Shown one piece after another: positions 36,252 to 44,931 of a DNA stretch of 58,033 bases. The notes beneath the pieces were generated by a model, which did not search any database, was not told the DNA's origin, and saw only the letters and a list, made by a program, of their open reading frames with translations. Within the stretch, counting starts at the first letter, position 1. Every line of letters begins with the position of its first letter. The translations under genes and the position numbers were made by a program. This stretch comes from Pseudomonas sp. PB101. GTDB lineage: Bacteria; Pseudomonadota; Gammaproteobacteria; Pseudomonadales; Pseudomonadaceae. Where the stretch lies: contig NZ_RWIR01000048.1 of NCBI RefSeq assembly GCF_009764265.1, positions 1 through 58,033 on the forward strand, read 5' to 3'.

Positions 36252-37372
36252 GTACCTTCATCAGCGAATTCCTTCTCGGTGGCAACGGCAAGCGCGTCGC
36301 CATCAAGGACTCCATCGACATCGCCGGCCACCCGACCCGCTCGGGCAGCCGTGCTTTTGCCGATGCACCGGCGGCAACGAAAAACGCCGAAGTAGTCGAC
36401 GCGATCCTCGACGCCGGTTGGCAAATCGTCGGCAAGACCAACCTGCATGAACTGGCGTTTGGCGTCACCGGCATCAACGACTTGACCGGCACGCCGATCA
36501 ACCCGCAGGCGCCGGACCGCGTGCCGGGCGGTTCGTCCAGCGGTTCGGCTGCGGCGGTCGCGGCAGGTTTGGCGGACATCGCCATCGGCACCGACACCGG
36601 TGGTTCGGTGCGGGTGCCGGCCGCTTGCTGCGGCGTGGCCGGGCTCAAGCCGACTTACGGCCGAGTCAGCCGTGTTGGCGCCCATCCGCTGGAATCCAGC
36701 CTCGATTGCGTCGGGCCGTTCGCCAAAAGCATGGACGACCTGATCGCGGCGATGCAGGTGATCTGTCCGGGCTTTGCAGTTCAGGGCTTGCCGGGCGCCG
36801 GTGCAAAAGTCGCCTTCCTTGACGTGAACTGCGACCCGCACCTGCAAGCCTGCCTGGGTGCCGCCGCCGACCGCGCCGGATGGCGCCGCGGCAATTTGCA
36901 TTTGAGCGAGTTCGAAGCAGCGTTCGCCGCCGGCCTGACCGTGATCAATTTCGAAAACTGGGCGGCGTTCGGCCACCTGACCGGCCAGGGCTTGATCGGC
37001 GCCGACGTGGAAACACGTTTGCTGGCGGCCAGCCGCACCACGCGCCAAGACCTGGCCGAGGCCGAAGCCGTGCGTGCAGCGTTCACCCAACAAGTGGACG
37101 CAGCGCTGGAAGACTTTGCCGTATTGCTGCTGCCGACACTGCCAACCCTGCCGCCGACCCTCGGCGAAGCCCGCGCCGGCAGCAAGGCCGTGGCCGGCAT
37201 GACCCCGCTGGTACGTCCCTTCAACCTCAGCGGCCATCCGGCCCTGACGGTGCCGGTGGAACTCGACTGCGGCGGGCTGAAAGTCGGCCTGCAAATAGTC
37301 GGTCGCAAAGGTCAGGACGAACTGGTCTGCGCCTTTGGTGCGCAGCTGCAAGCCTCTACCACTCAATCATAA
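36248..37372 (+). CDS. iacH: IacH-like amidase (374 aa)
   Basis: Amidase-signature hydrolase. The catalytic triad is placed as Lys20 (VAIKDSIDIAG), Ser96 (GGSSSGSAAAVAAG) and Ser120 (TGGSVRVPAACC), with the spacing expected for the family. In iac clusters it is IacH; its step is uncertain. The start at 36248 overlaps iacI by four bases. The N-terminus before the Lys is shorter than in most amidases. Confidence 0.88.
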   Translation: MSTFISEFLLGGNGKRVAIKDSIDIAGHPTRSGSRAFADAPAATKNAEVVDAILDAGWQIVGKTNLHELAFGVTGINDLTGTPINPQAPDRVPGGSSSGSAAAVAAGLADIAIGTDTGGSVRVPAACCGVAGLKPTYGRVSRVGAHPLESSLDCVGPFAKSMDDLIAAMQVICPGFAVQGLPGAGAKVAFLDVNCDPHLQACLGAAADRAGWRRGNLHLSEFEAAFAAGLTVINFENWAAFGHLTGQGLIGADVETRLLAASRTTRQDLAEAEAVRAAFTQQVDAALEDFAVLLLPTLPTLPPTLGEARAGSKAVAGMTPLVRPFNLSGHPALTVPVELDCGGLKVGLQIVGRKGQDELVCAFGAQLQASTTQS

Positions 37373-37395
37373 AAAGAAGCCATGAGGAGAACCGC

Positions 37396-38679
37396 ATGAG
37401 CACTCATGAATATCAGCTGATCGCATCGTCGAAAAGCCCCGAAGACCTGGTCCAGCACGACCGCGTCGACGTCTCGTTGTACAACGATCCAGCACTGTTC
37501 GAAGCCGAGCTGGACAAGATTTTCTACCGCACCTGGGTGTGGGTTGCCCACGAGAGCGAAGTGCGCAACAGCGGCGACTTCAAGACCGCCATGGTCGGCC
37601 GTCGCCCGGTGATTGTCGTGCGCGACAAGAAGAACAACATCAACGTGCTGGAAAACCGTTGCCGGCACCGTGGCGCCACCGTGTGCGAGAAGCACAAGGG
37701 CAACGCCACCGGATTTACCTGCCCGTACCACAGCTGGTCCTATGGCCTGGACGGCAAGCTGCGCGCGCTGCCGTATCCGGACGGTTACGAAGGCATCCTG
37801 GAGAAATCCGAGCTGCCGCTGACCAGCCTGCGGGTCGAAAGCTACGCCGGCATGGTCTTCGCCAGCTACAACGACGAGATCGAGCCGCTGGAAGACTTCC
37901 TCGGTGGCGCGAAGCACTGGATGGACCTGTTCATGAAGCAGGGCGCCGGCTACCCGATCAAGACCCAGGGCGAGCACAAGTTCAGCTTCAAGGGCAACTG
38001 GAAGATCCAGCTGGAAAACACCACCGACGGTTACCACTTCCCGATCGTGCACAAGTCGTTCATGTCGTCGGTGGATGAAGAAACCTCGGAAATGCTCTCG
38101 TTCATGACCGACGAGCAAGCCGTGACCCACTCGCTGGGCAATGGCCACAGCGTGATGGTGATGGTGCCGGAGCACGTCGACCTCGATCACGACGACGGCA
38201 CCGAGCAGTTGCAGGAACGCTTCGCCCACGTCACTGAAGAGCTGTCGAAAACCATGCCGGCCGATCAGGTGCGTCGCATCGTGCGTTCGCTGCACGGCGC
38301 CGGGTTCAACCTGAACCTGTTCCCCAACGTGGCGATGTCGATGTCGTTCTTCCGTGTGCTGCGCCCGGTGTCGGTCACCGAGACGGAGATCCGTCACGTT
38401 GCCCTCGGCATGGACGGCGGCCCGGAAGTCGCCAACCGCGAGCGCATGCGCATCCACGAACACTTCCAGGGCCCGTTCGGTTTCGGCAGCCCCGACGATG
38501 CCGAGGCCTGGGACCGCGTGCAGCGCGGCTCGTATGCCGGCGTCGACGCGCCGATCCTGGTCAACCGCGGCCTGAACCGCGAAATCACCGCTGAAAACGG
38601 CGACAAGGTCAGCCACGCCACCGACGAAGGCGGCATGCGCGGTGCCTACGACATGTGGAAAAGGATGATGAGCCAATGA
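37396..38679 (+). CDS. iacC: IacC-like Rieske dioxygenase large subunit (427 aa)
   Basis: Alpha subunit of an aromatic-ring-hydroxylating dioxygenase. The Rieske centre is Cys89-X-His91 and Cys109-X2-His112 (CRHRGATVC, CPYHSWSYG). The mononuclear iron ligands are His214 and His219 (TDGYHFPIVH), with an acidic third ligand later in the chain. IacC/IacD with a reductase are reported to convert the dioxindole-acetate intermediate to catechol. The start at 37396 is preceded by GAGGAGAACCGC. Confidence 0.93.
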   Translation: MSTHEYQLIASSKSPEDLVQHDRVDVSLYNDPALFEAELDKIFYRTWVWVAHESEVRNSGDFKTAMVGRRPVIVVRDKKNNINVLENRCRHRGATVCEKHKGNATGFTCPYHSWSYGLDGKLRALPYPDGYEGILEKSELPLTSLRVESYAGMVFASYNDEIEPLEDFLGGAKHWMDLFMKQGAGYPIKTQGEHKFSFKGNWKIQLENTTDGYHFPIVHKSFMSSVDEETSEMLSFMTDEQAVTHSLGNGHSVMVMVPEHVDLDHDDGTEQLQERFAHVTEELSKTMPADQVRRIVRSLHGAGFNLNLFPNVAMSMSFFRVLRPVSVTETEIRHVALGMDGGPEVANRERMRIHEHFQGPFGFGSPDDAEAWDRVQRGSYAGVDAPILVNRGLNREITAENGDKVSHATDEGGMRGAYDMWKRMMSQ

Positions 38680-39176
38680 GCAATCACGACACCCTGAATG
38701 GTTTTTCCGGCCCGTTGGCCCAGGCCATCGAATTCATCTGGCGCGAAGCCGAACTGCTCGACCACAAGAACTACGCCGAATGGGCGACCCTGTGGAGCGA
38801 AAGCGGCAAGTACATCGTGCCGATCGACCCGGACACCGAAGATTTCGAGGCGACCCTGAACTACGCCTACGACGATGCGCGCATGCGTGACCTGCGCATC
38901 GAACGCCTGACCGCGGGCTACTCGCCGTCGGCGGTGGATGCTGCGAAAACCATTCGCACGGTCTCGCGTTTCCGTCTGGTGGAAGCGGCCGGCGACATCG
39001 TCGAAGTGAACTCCGCGCAGCTGCTGTACGCCTACAAGCGCGGCGTGCACACGCCGTTCGTGGCGGACCTGAACCACCGTATCCGCTTCACCGACGGCGT
39101 GCCGACCCTGGAGCGCAAAGTGGTGCGCCTGATCAACTCCACCGACAGCCTGAGCGCGCTCGGCTTCCTTTTGTGA
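38676..39176 (+). CDS. iacD: IacD-like dioxygenase small subunit (166 aa)
   Basis: Beta subunit of the ring-hydroxylating dioxygenase, cystatin-like fold (AIEFIWREAELLDHKNYAEWATLW and the FRLVEAAGDIVEVNS region). It has no cofactor. The start overlaps the iacC stop (ATGA at 38676-38679), so subunits are coupled. Confidence 0.92.
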   Translation: MSNHDTLNGFSGPLAQAIEFIWREAELLDHKNYAEWATLWSESGKYIVPIDPDTEDFEATLNYAYDDARMRDLRIERLTAGYSPSAVDAAKTIRTVSRFRLVEAAGDIVEVNSAQLLYAYKRGVHTPFVADLNHRIRFTDGVPTLERKVVRLINSTDSLSALGFLL

Positions 39177-39186
39177 GGGCAACATC

Positions 39187-39927
39187 ATGAGTCGAGTAGC
39201 CCTTGTAACGGGTGCCTCGCGCGGGCTGGGCGAATGCATCGCCCGCCGTCTGCACGCGGCGGGTTATCGCGTCGCCCTGGCGGATGTGCGCCTCGATGGC
39301 GTGCAGCAACTGGCCGCAGAACTGGATGGCAGTGGCGCCAGCGCCGTCGCCATCGAGCTGGATGTGCGCAGCAAGGCTGACTTCCAGCGTGCCCGCGACC
39401 TGCTCGCCGAGCGCTGGGGCGGCACTGACATCCTGGTGAACAATGCCGGTGTGTCGAAGGTCGCGGCGTTGATGGACATCACGCCGGAAGAGTTCGACGA
39501 GTCGATGGCGATCAACCTGCGCGGTACCTTCGTCGCCTGCCAGGTGTTCGGCGCGCACTTCGCCGAGCGCGGTTTCGGGCGCATCGTCAACATCGCGTCC
39601 CTGGCCGGACAGAACGGCGGCACTGCCACCGGCGCGCATTACGCGGCGGCCAAGGGCGGCGTGGCGACCCTGACCAAGGTCTTCGCCCGGGAACTGGCAC
39701 CGCAAGGGGTGACGGTCAACAGCATCTCGCCGGGTCCGCTGGACTTGCCGATAGTGCGTGAAAGTGTGGCGCCGGAGCGTCTGGAACAGATTCTCAAGAT
39801 GATCCCGGCCGGCACCCTCGGTGACCCTGCGTTCATCGCCGACAGCGTGTTGCTGCTGATCGCCGATAACGCGACTTCCGTGACGGGCGCGTGCCTGGAC
39901 GTCAACGGCGGCTTGTTCATGCGCTGA
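39187..39927 (+). CDS. iacE: IacE-like short-chain dehydrogenase/reductase (246 aa)
   Basis: Classical SDR with cofactor motif TGASRGLG (8-15), NNAG (85-88) and the Ser138-Tyr152-Lys156 catalytic set (HYAAAKGG). In the iac pathway IacE acts with IacA on the oxidised indole-acetate intermediate. The ribosome site GTGAGGGC precedes the ATG. A REP pair follows before iacF. Confidence 0.9.
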   Translation: MSRVALVTGASRGLGECIARRLHAAGYRVALADVRLDGVQQLAAELDGSGASAVAIELDVRSKADFQRARDLLAERWGGTDILVNNAGVSKVAALMDITPEEFDESMAINLRGTFVACQVFGAHFAERGFGRIVNIASLAGQNGGTATGAHYAAAKGGVATLTKVFARELAPQGVTVNSISPGPLDLPIVRESVAPERLEQILKMIPAGTLGDPAFIADSVLLLIADNATSVTGACLDVNGGLFMR

Positions 39928-39950
39928 TTGGCTCGCCGAAAAATAACCCT

Positions 39951-40036
39951 TGTAGGAGCCGGCTTGCTGGCGATGGCGGCCTTGAGTCATGCATCGCCTA
40001 TCAGGGCGCCTTCGCCAGCAAGCCGGCTCCTACAAG
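39951..40036. repeat. REP inverted pair within the iac operon
   Basis: REP copies near 39951-39975 and 40010-40035 between iacE and iacF. The hairpin may lower downstream expression or protect the upstream message. Confidence 0.9.
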
Positions 40037-40071
40037 TGCTGTGTTAAACAAAAATATATTCAGGTGATGCA

Positions 40072-41022
40072 ATGATGAAGGTGAAGATCGAAAGGATCGT
40101 CGACGAAGCGCTGGATATCCGTTCCTTTCGCCTCGTGCGCAGTGACGGCCAGCCGCTCGACACCTATGAGCCGGGCGCCCACGTCGACCTGACCGGGCCG
40201 ACCGGGGTGACCCGCCAGTATTCGCTGTGCAGCCCGCCGCAGGATCGCCGTGCGTATCTGGTGGCGGTGAAGAAAGAAGCGCAGTCGCGCGGTGGTTCCC
40301 TGGCGCTGCACGAGCAGGTAGAAGAGGGCATGGAGCTGGAAATGGGGGCGCCGCGCAACCTGTTCCGTCTTGATGAAAGTGCCCGCGAACACGTGCTGTT
40401 CGCCGCCGGTATCGGCGTCACGCCGCTGTTGAGCATGGCTTATCGACTGGCGGAAAGCGGCCAGCCGTACCGCCTGCATTACTTCGCTCGTTCGGCGCAG
40501 TACGCCGCGTTTACCGAACTGTTGGCGACAAACTTTGCCGATCAGGTGGAGTTTCACTACGGCGTGGAGCCTGCGGATCTGGACGGCGCATTGAGCGCAT
40601 GCCTGGAGCGCGCCGGCAGCGCCGCCCATGTCTACACCTGCGGCCCGGCACCGTTCATGAACAAGGTGGTGGAAGTGGCTTCGCGCAGTCGCGCGGTCGA
40701 TGCCATCCACCTCGAACACTTCGCCGCGGACCCGGCGGCCAACAGCGCCCCGGCCGGCGGTTTCGACGTGGAACTGGCCAGTTCCGGCGTGGTGTTGCAC
40801 GTGCCGGCCGACAGCAGCCTGGTCGACGTGCTGCAAGCCCACGGCTGCGACATCGACACCGAGTGCCGCGAAGGCATCTGCGGCACCTGCATCGTCGAGG
40901 TCCTGGACGGTTTGCCGGAGCATCGCGACAACTGCCTGTCGAACAAGGAAAAGGCCTCCAACAAGCAGATCTGTGCCTGTGTATCGCGGGCGCTTTCCGC
41001 TCGTCTGGTATTGGACCTTTAA
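40072..41022 (+). CDS. iacF: IacF-like dioxygenase reductase (316 aa)
   Basis: Electron-transfer partner of IacCD, of the phthalate/vanillate-reductase layout. Flavin-binding segment RQYSLCSPP (about 44-52) is followed by the NAD domain (LFAAGIGVTPLLSM, HVYTCGPAPFMN). A C-terminal plant-type 2Fe-2S domain carries Cys265, Cys270, Cys273 and Cys303. Two ATGs in a row (40072, 40075) are possible starts. It follows a REP pair. Confidence 0.92.
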   Translation: MMKVKIERIVDEALDIRSFRLVRSDGQPLDTYEPGAHVDLTGPTGVTRQYSLCSPPQDRRAYLVAVKKEAQSRGGSLALHEQVEEGMELEMGAPRNLFRLDESAREHVLFAAGIGVTPLLSMAYRLAESGQPYRLHYFARSAQYAAFTELLATNFADQVEFHYGVEPADLDGALSACLERAGSAAHVYTCGPAPFMNKVVEVASRSRAVDAIHLEHFAADPAANSAPAGGFDVELASSGVVLHVPADSSLVDVLQAHGCDIDTECREGICGTCIVEVLDGLPEHRDNCLSNKEKASNKQICACVSRALSARLVLDL

Positions 41023-41177
41023 GACCAGGGAAGGCTGGAAAGCATGCGCCGGAGCCTGTTGAATGGGCGCCCGGCGGCCGTCGAGGGAGGAGACGGCTAC
41101 AAACGAGAATGATTTTTAGCGAACCGCTCGACGAAGCGGTCGGAAAATAACAACAAAAACCCTGAGGCTTTGCGGAC

Positions 41178-42098
41178 ATGATTACAGCATCGACGGTGCG
41201 CAACGAGGCGTTCGAAAGTTGGTTGAGCCAGGTGAACCAGGCCTGTGGGCGTTTCGACGCGCGGGCGCTGGACACGGATTTCTACGGCGAACTGGCGGAA
41301 TTTCGCAGCGGTGCGATCAACCTCAGTGTGGTCGACATGGCGCATGTGCATTTGTATCGCACCAGCAAGGACGTCAGCACCAGCAGCGACGGACACTACT
41401 ACGCAGTGTTCCAGATGCGCGGCAGCTCGCAGCTGGAGCAGGGCGACAACCGCGCGAACCTGGGGTGTGGCGACATCGCGCTGATCGACGCCAGCCGTCC
41501 GAGCGACATGATCTACAACGACGACTGTCGACAGCTGTCATTGATACTTCCGCGCCAGGTGGTGGAACGTGGTTCGCACTTCAACGCCGTCAACTGTGCC
41601 ACGCGCATCGCGGCGAGCAGCCCCCTGGCGGCGATGGCCAACAAGCTGGTGCTGGACACCCGTCAGCACGAAGGCCTGGACATGCAGGAAAGCGAGGCCG
41701 TGCTCGATGCCCTGGCCAGCCTGCTGCTGCCGGGCATCAGCGCTCGCGACAGCGCTGCCGATCCCCATGAACGGCAATTCCGCAAGATCATCGCCTTCAT
41801 TGATGCACACCTCAGCGACGAAGAACTGTGCCCCGAACTGATCGCCCGTGAAGTGGGCATATCCGTGCGCGGCCTGTACCGGATGTTCTCCAAGCGCGGG
41901 TTGGTGGTGGCGCAATACATCAAGCATCGCCGCCTGGACTTCTGCGCGGAAAACCTGCGCCGCGCCGATGTCGATCAGAAGCTGTCGGCGTTGTGTTATG
42001 CCTGGGGGTTCTCGGACTCGAGCTACTTCTCGTCGGCGTTCAAGTCGCGCTTTGGCGTGTCGCCGGGGGCTTATCGCAAGCGCTATAGCCAGATCTGA
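41178..42098 (+). CDS. AraC-family regulator next to iac genes (306 aa)
   Basis: AraC-type activator with the AraC_binding_2 N-terminal domain (EFRSGAINLSVVDMAHVHLYR) and two C-terminal helix-turn-helix motifs (AREVGISVRGLYRMFSKRG, CYAWGFSDSSYFSSAFKSRFG). Residue runs resemble regulators of the FeaR/NdmR style. In P. putida 1290 the iac regulator is MarR-type, so this gene is different in class. It follows iacF by 155 bases, with a short hairpin at 41123-41140. Confidence 0.9.
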   Translation: MITASTVRNEAFESWLSQVNQACGRFDARALDTDFYGELAEFRSGAINLSVVDMAHVHLYRTSKDVSTSSDGHYYAVFQMRGSSQLEQGDNRANLGCGDIALIDASRPSDMIYNDDCRQLSLILPRQVVERGSHFNAVNCATRIAASSPLAAMANKLVLDTRQHEGLDMQESEAVLDALASLLLPGISARDSAADPHERQFRKIIAFIDAHLSDEELCPELIAREVGISVRGLYRMFSKRGLVVAQYIKHRRLDFCAENLRRADVDQKLSALCYAWGFSDSSYFSSAFKSRFGVSPGAYRKRYSQI

Positions 42099-42129
42099 CA
42101 GCGCGTTATCGTTCATCGTCAGAACGCCG

Positions 42130-42220
42130 CCCGGAGCAAGCCCGCTCCCACAGTATCTGCGTCGTACACAAATGCTGTGCGCACTGAAGAACCTGTGGGA
42201 GCGGGCTTTACCGCGATGGC
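42130..42220. repeat. REP pair, degenerate
   Basis: CCGGAGCAAGCCCGCTCCCACAG (about 42131-42153) and CTGTGGGAGCGGGCTTTACCGCGA (about 42193-42216) between the convergent AraC and FixJ-type genes. Confidence 0.8.
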
Positions 42221-42243
42221 GGCCTTATGACCGCCACAATCAC

Positions 42244-42873
42244 TCAGTGCCGCACCGGCTCTTCCACCGGCAAATGCAGCACCTCGCGCACCAGCATGGC
42301 GATGCTGGTCACGCCCATCTTTTCCTTGATCTTGGTGCGGTGCACGTCAACGGTCTTCACGCTGATGTTGAGCTCGCGCGCGATCACCTTGCTGGCCTTG
42401 CCATCGATCACCAGCATCAACACTTCGCGCTCTCGGCTGGTCAGCAGCGCCAGCTTGCCTTGCAGGTTCTGCCGCTGCTGCTGATCGGCCTGGGCGTGCA
42501 CGGCGGTTTTCAGCGCCGCCTGGATGCGGTCGATCATCTGCTGCGGGTTGTAGGGCTTCTCGACGAAGTCCAGCGCGCCGTTCTTCATCGCCGCGACCGA
42601 CATCGGGATATCGCCATGGGCCGAGACGAAGATGGTCGGCAGGGTACTGCCGCGCTGGTTGAGGATTTCCTGCAACTGGAAACCGCTGGTCTCCGGCATG
42701 CGCACGTCGAGCACCAGGCAGGCGGGCTGCTTGGGGTCGTATTGGCTGAGGAATTCTTCGGCGCCGGCAAAGCACTGCGCCTGCACGCTGACCGACTCCA
42801 GCAACCACGCCAGCGAAGTGCGCAGGTCCTTGTCGTCGTCAACGATGTAAACAATCGGTTTGCGGGTTTCCAT
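42244..42873 (-). CDS. FixJ/LuxR-type response regulator (209 aa)
   Basis: Two-domain regulator: receiver (acidic DDD at 12-14, phosphoacceptor Asp56 in VLDVRMPETSG, FVEKPY) and a LuxR-type helix-turn-helix (LTSREREVLMLVIDGKASK, ELNISVKTVDVHRTKIKEK). The frame opens at 42930, but METRKPIVYIVDDD at 42873 is the natural start. No kinase is adjacent; the FixL-type PAS kinase at 32382-33863 is the likely partner. It diverges from iacG, and a perfect CTAGTCGACTAG palindrome lies in that gap. Confidence 0.9.
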   Translation of the reverse strand: METRKPIVYIVDDDKDLRTSLAWLLESVSVQAQCFAGAEEFLSQYDPKQPACLVLDVRMPETSGFQLQEILNQRGSTLPTIFVSAHGDIPMSVAAMKNGALDFVEKPYNPQQMIDRIQAALKTAVHAQADQQQRQNLQGKLALLTSREREVLMLVIDGKASKVIARELNISVKTVDVHRTKIKEKMGVTSIAMLVREVLHLPVEEPVRH

Positions 42874-42998
42874 CGGGGCTGCCACGAAAATTCTAATTAT
42901 TGTTTTCGCACGCGAACGCGCGGCACGCATCGGCTCGTCTTTGCCGAGCCAGTAAGCAGAATACCCACTGTGGCCGGCCCTTGCGATAAAGAAACCAC

Positions 42999-43010
42999 CT
43001 AGTCGACTAG
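42999..43010. promoter_or_regulatory. Palindrome CTAGTCGACTAG between regulator and iacG
   Basis: A perfect 12-base palindrome about 120 bases from both the iacG and the FixJ-type start codons. It contains two CTAG tetramers, rare in pseudomonad DNA. It is a candidate operator; that role is inference. Confidence 0.4.
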
Positions 43011-43130
43011 CGGAAACCCAACCTCGTCATGGGGATCGTCAGAATGGTTGTGCCGCGCCCGCAGCCTTAGTCTTGTTCCATCACCTACGGGCCGCTCAAC
43101 GGCGGTCCTCCTGAAGGAAGGGGCATCGAC

Positions 43131-43643
43131 ATGGCCGACCTGAGCCAGCAGCAAATCGACTTTCGCAACGCCATGGCGCAGCTGCCTGCCGCGGTGAACA
43201 TCATCACCACCAACGGCCCCGGCGGCCGTTGCGGCATCACCGCCAGCGCCGTGTGCTCGGTGACCGACTCGCCGCCCACGGTGCTGGTGTGCGTCAACCG
43301 CAACAGCGCCACCCACGACGTGTTCCGCACCAACGGCCACCTGTGCATCAACGTGCTGTGTGGCGAGCAGGAAGAACTGGCCCGGCACTTCGCCGGCATG
43401 ACCCAGGTGCCGATGGCCGAACGCTTCGCCTGGGACCTGTGGGACGACGGCGCCGCCGACGTGCCGGTGCTGCGCGATGCCCTGGTGCAACTGGAAGGAC
43501 GCATCAGCGAATGCAAGGAAGTGGGCTCGCATTCGGTGATGTTCGTCGAGCTGACGAAGGTCGGCGTGCGCGAACCGCGTGACAGCCTGGTGTATTTCAA
43601 CCGCCTGTTTCATCGCCTCGAGCATGCCGGGGCGCATTGCTGA
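43131..43643 (+). CDS. iacG: IacG-like flavin reductase (170 aa)
   Basis: NAD(P)H:flavin reductase of the HpaC/HsaB type (RNAMAQLPAAVNIITTNGPGGRCGITASAVCSVTDSPP). It should supply reduced flavin to the IacA monooxygenase. Separate from the iacA-F operon by the AraC and FixJ genes, it has its own promoter region. The ribosome site GAAGGAAGGGG precedes ATG. Confidence 0.9.
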   Translation: MADLSQQQIDFRNAMAQLPAAVNIITTNGPGGRCGITASAVCSVTDSPPTVLVCVNRNSATHDVFRTNGHLCINVLCGEQEELARHFAGMTQVPMAERFAWDLWDDGAADVPVLRDALVQLEGRISECKEVGSHSVMFVELTKVGVREPRDSLVYFNRLFHRLEHAGAHC

Positions 43644-43660
43644 ACTCCCCCCACCCAACC

Positions 43661-43725
43661 TGTAGGAGCTGGCTTGCCAGCGATGAGGCCCTGAAGACCG
43701 CCATCGCCAGCAAGCCGGCTCCTAC
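43661..43725. repeat. REP inverted pair overlapping exbD stop
   Basis: Copies near 43661-43684 and 43702-43725. The second contains the TAG stop codon (43722-43724) of the exbD-like gene. Confidence 0.9.
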
Positions 43726-44123
43726 CTCGCAGTGATCACCGACAGTTTGCTGATCCCCGCCCGCTCGATCGAGGCCATGGCGCGAGCCACTTCGCCATAA
43801 TTCACGCCGTCATCGGCCTGCAATTGCACGCGCACTTCCGGGTCCTTGGCCTTGGCCGCCTTAAGGTTGAACTCCAGCAGATCCGGCTGGATTTCATCCT
43901 TGTTGATGAACACTTTACCGGCGCCGTCGATGCTCACCACCAACGGGTCTTTCTGCTCCACGGGCGCCACGGCTTCGGTCTTGGGCAGGTTGATCGGGAT
44001 CGCATTGGTCAGCAGCGGCGCGGTGACGATGAACACCACCAACAGCACCAGCATCACGTCCACCAGGGGCGTGACGTTGATCTCACTGAGTACTTCATCG
44101 CTGTCTTGAGTCGAAAAGGCCAT
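43722..44123 (-). CDS. exbD: ExbD biopolymer transport protein (133 aa)
   Basis: Inner-membrane subunit of the TonB energy-coupling complex. A single membrane segment follows the motif INVTPLVDVMLVLLVVFIV, with the essential Asp in PLVDVM. The chain then extends into the periplasm. It starts one base after the exbB stop. Last gene of the organosulfur run, and its stop codon lies in a REP. Confidence 0.93.
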   Translation of the reverse strand: MAFSTQDSDEVLSEINVTPLVDVMLVLLVVFIVTAPLLTNAIPINLPKTEAVAPVEQKDPLVVSIDGAGKVFINKDEIQPDLLEFNLKAAKAKDPEVRVQLQADDGVNYGEVARAMASIERAGISKLSVITAR

Positions 44124-44124
44124 G

Positions 44125-44847
44125 TCAGGACGCCTCCTTGATTTTCTGCCCGGAGGTGCTGGCGCCGGATTTACCCGCGACTGGGGTCAGCAGTACGCGG
44201 AACGCATGCTTCTGCGCGAGGTTGTAGAAGTCGTGCGCAAAGTCATCCAGGTCTGCCGCCGTCAGCTTCAGGCGACGCAGGAAGTAGTTGTAGACCAGCA
44301 CCGCCGGCACGGCGACGGCAATACCGACGCCCGTGGCGACCAGTGCGGCGCCGATGGGGCCCGCCACGGTTTCCAGGCTCGCCGAACCCGCTGCACTGAT
44401 CCCTTTCAACGCGGACATGATCCCCCAGACGGTGCCGAACAGGCCGATGAAGGGCGAGGTGCTGCCGATACTGGCGAGGATTGCCAAGCCGGTTTCCAGG
44501 GAGCGCCGTTCACGCACGATCTGCTGGCGCAGAGCACGCTCGAGGCGGTCCTGATGATTGATCGACTGGCTGAGGTCGGCGTTCTGGCTGTCACTGATCT
44601 GGATCGCGTTGTAACCGGCAAGCGCAACGCGGGCCGCGGCGCCAGGCAGGTTGTTGGCGAAATCGGCGGCCGATTCAAGGCTCGAGGCGGCCCAGAACTG
44701 CCGGTGGAATTTGCGGTCCTGCGCCTTCAGCCGAGTGAACTGCAGTCCCTTGAGCAAGGCCAGGCCCCAGGTCGCGACGGAGAAGACGATCAACAGCCAG
44801 ATGACGGCGTGTTCGATGGATTCGAAGGGGGAGGTGAGTAGATTCAT
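44125..44847 (-). CDS. exbB: ExbB/TolQ-type proton channel protein (240 aa)
   Basis: MotA/TolQ/ExbB-family membrane protein with three membrane segments (about 18-38, 130-155, 165-190: SIGSTSPFIGLFGTVWGIM and GIAVAVPAVLVYNYFLR). It powers TonB with the proton gradient. ATG 44847 is chosen over 44865 by the family N-terminus. It lies between tonB and exbD, 84 bases after tonB. Confidence 0.93.
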   Translation of the reverse strand: MNLLTSPFESIEHAVIWLLIVFSVATWGLALLKGLQFTRLKAQDRKFHRQFWAASSLESAADFANNLPGAAARVALAGYNAIQISDSQNADLSQSINHQDRLERALRQQIVRERRSLETGLAILASIGSTSPFIGLFGTVWGIMSALKGISAAGSASLETVAGPIGAALVATGVGIAVAVPAVLVYNYFLRRLKLTAADLDDFAHDFYNLAQKHAFRVLLTPVAGKSGASTSGQKIKEAS

Positions 44848-44931
44848 GGTCGGGTGCTCCAGCAAGGCATTGGATCGGTTGTAGCGATGCGCCTTTTGTC
44901 AGGTAGCCCGCGAGGTATCGATAGGTTTGAG

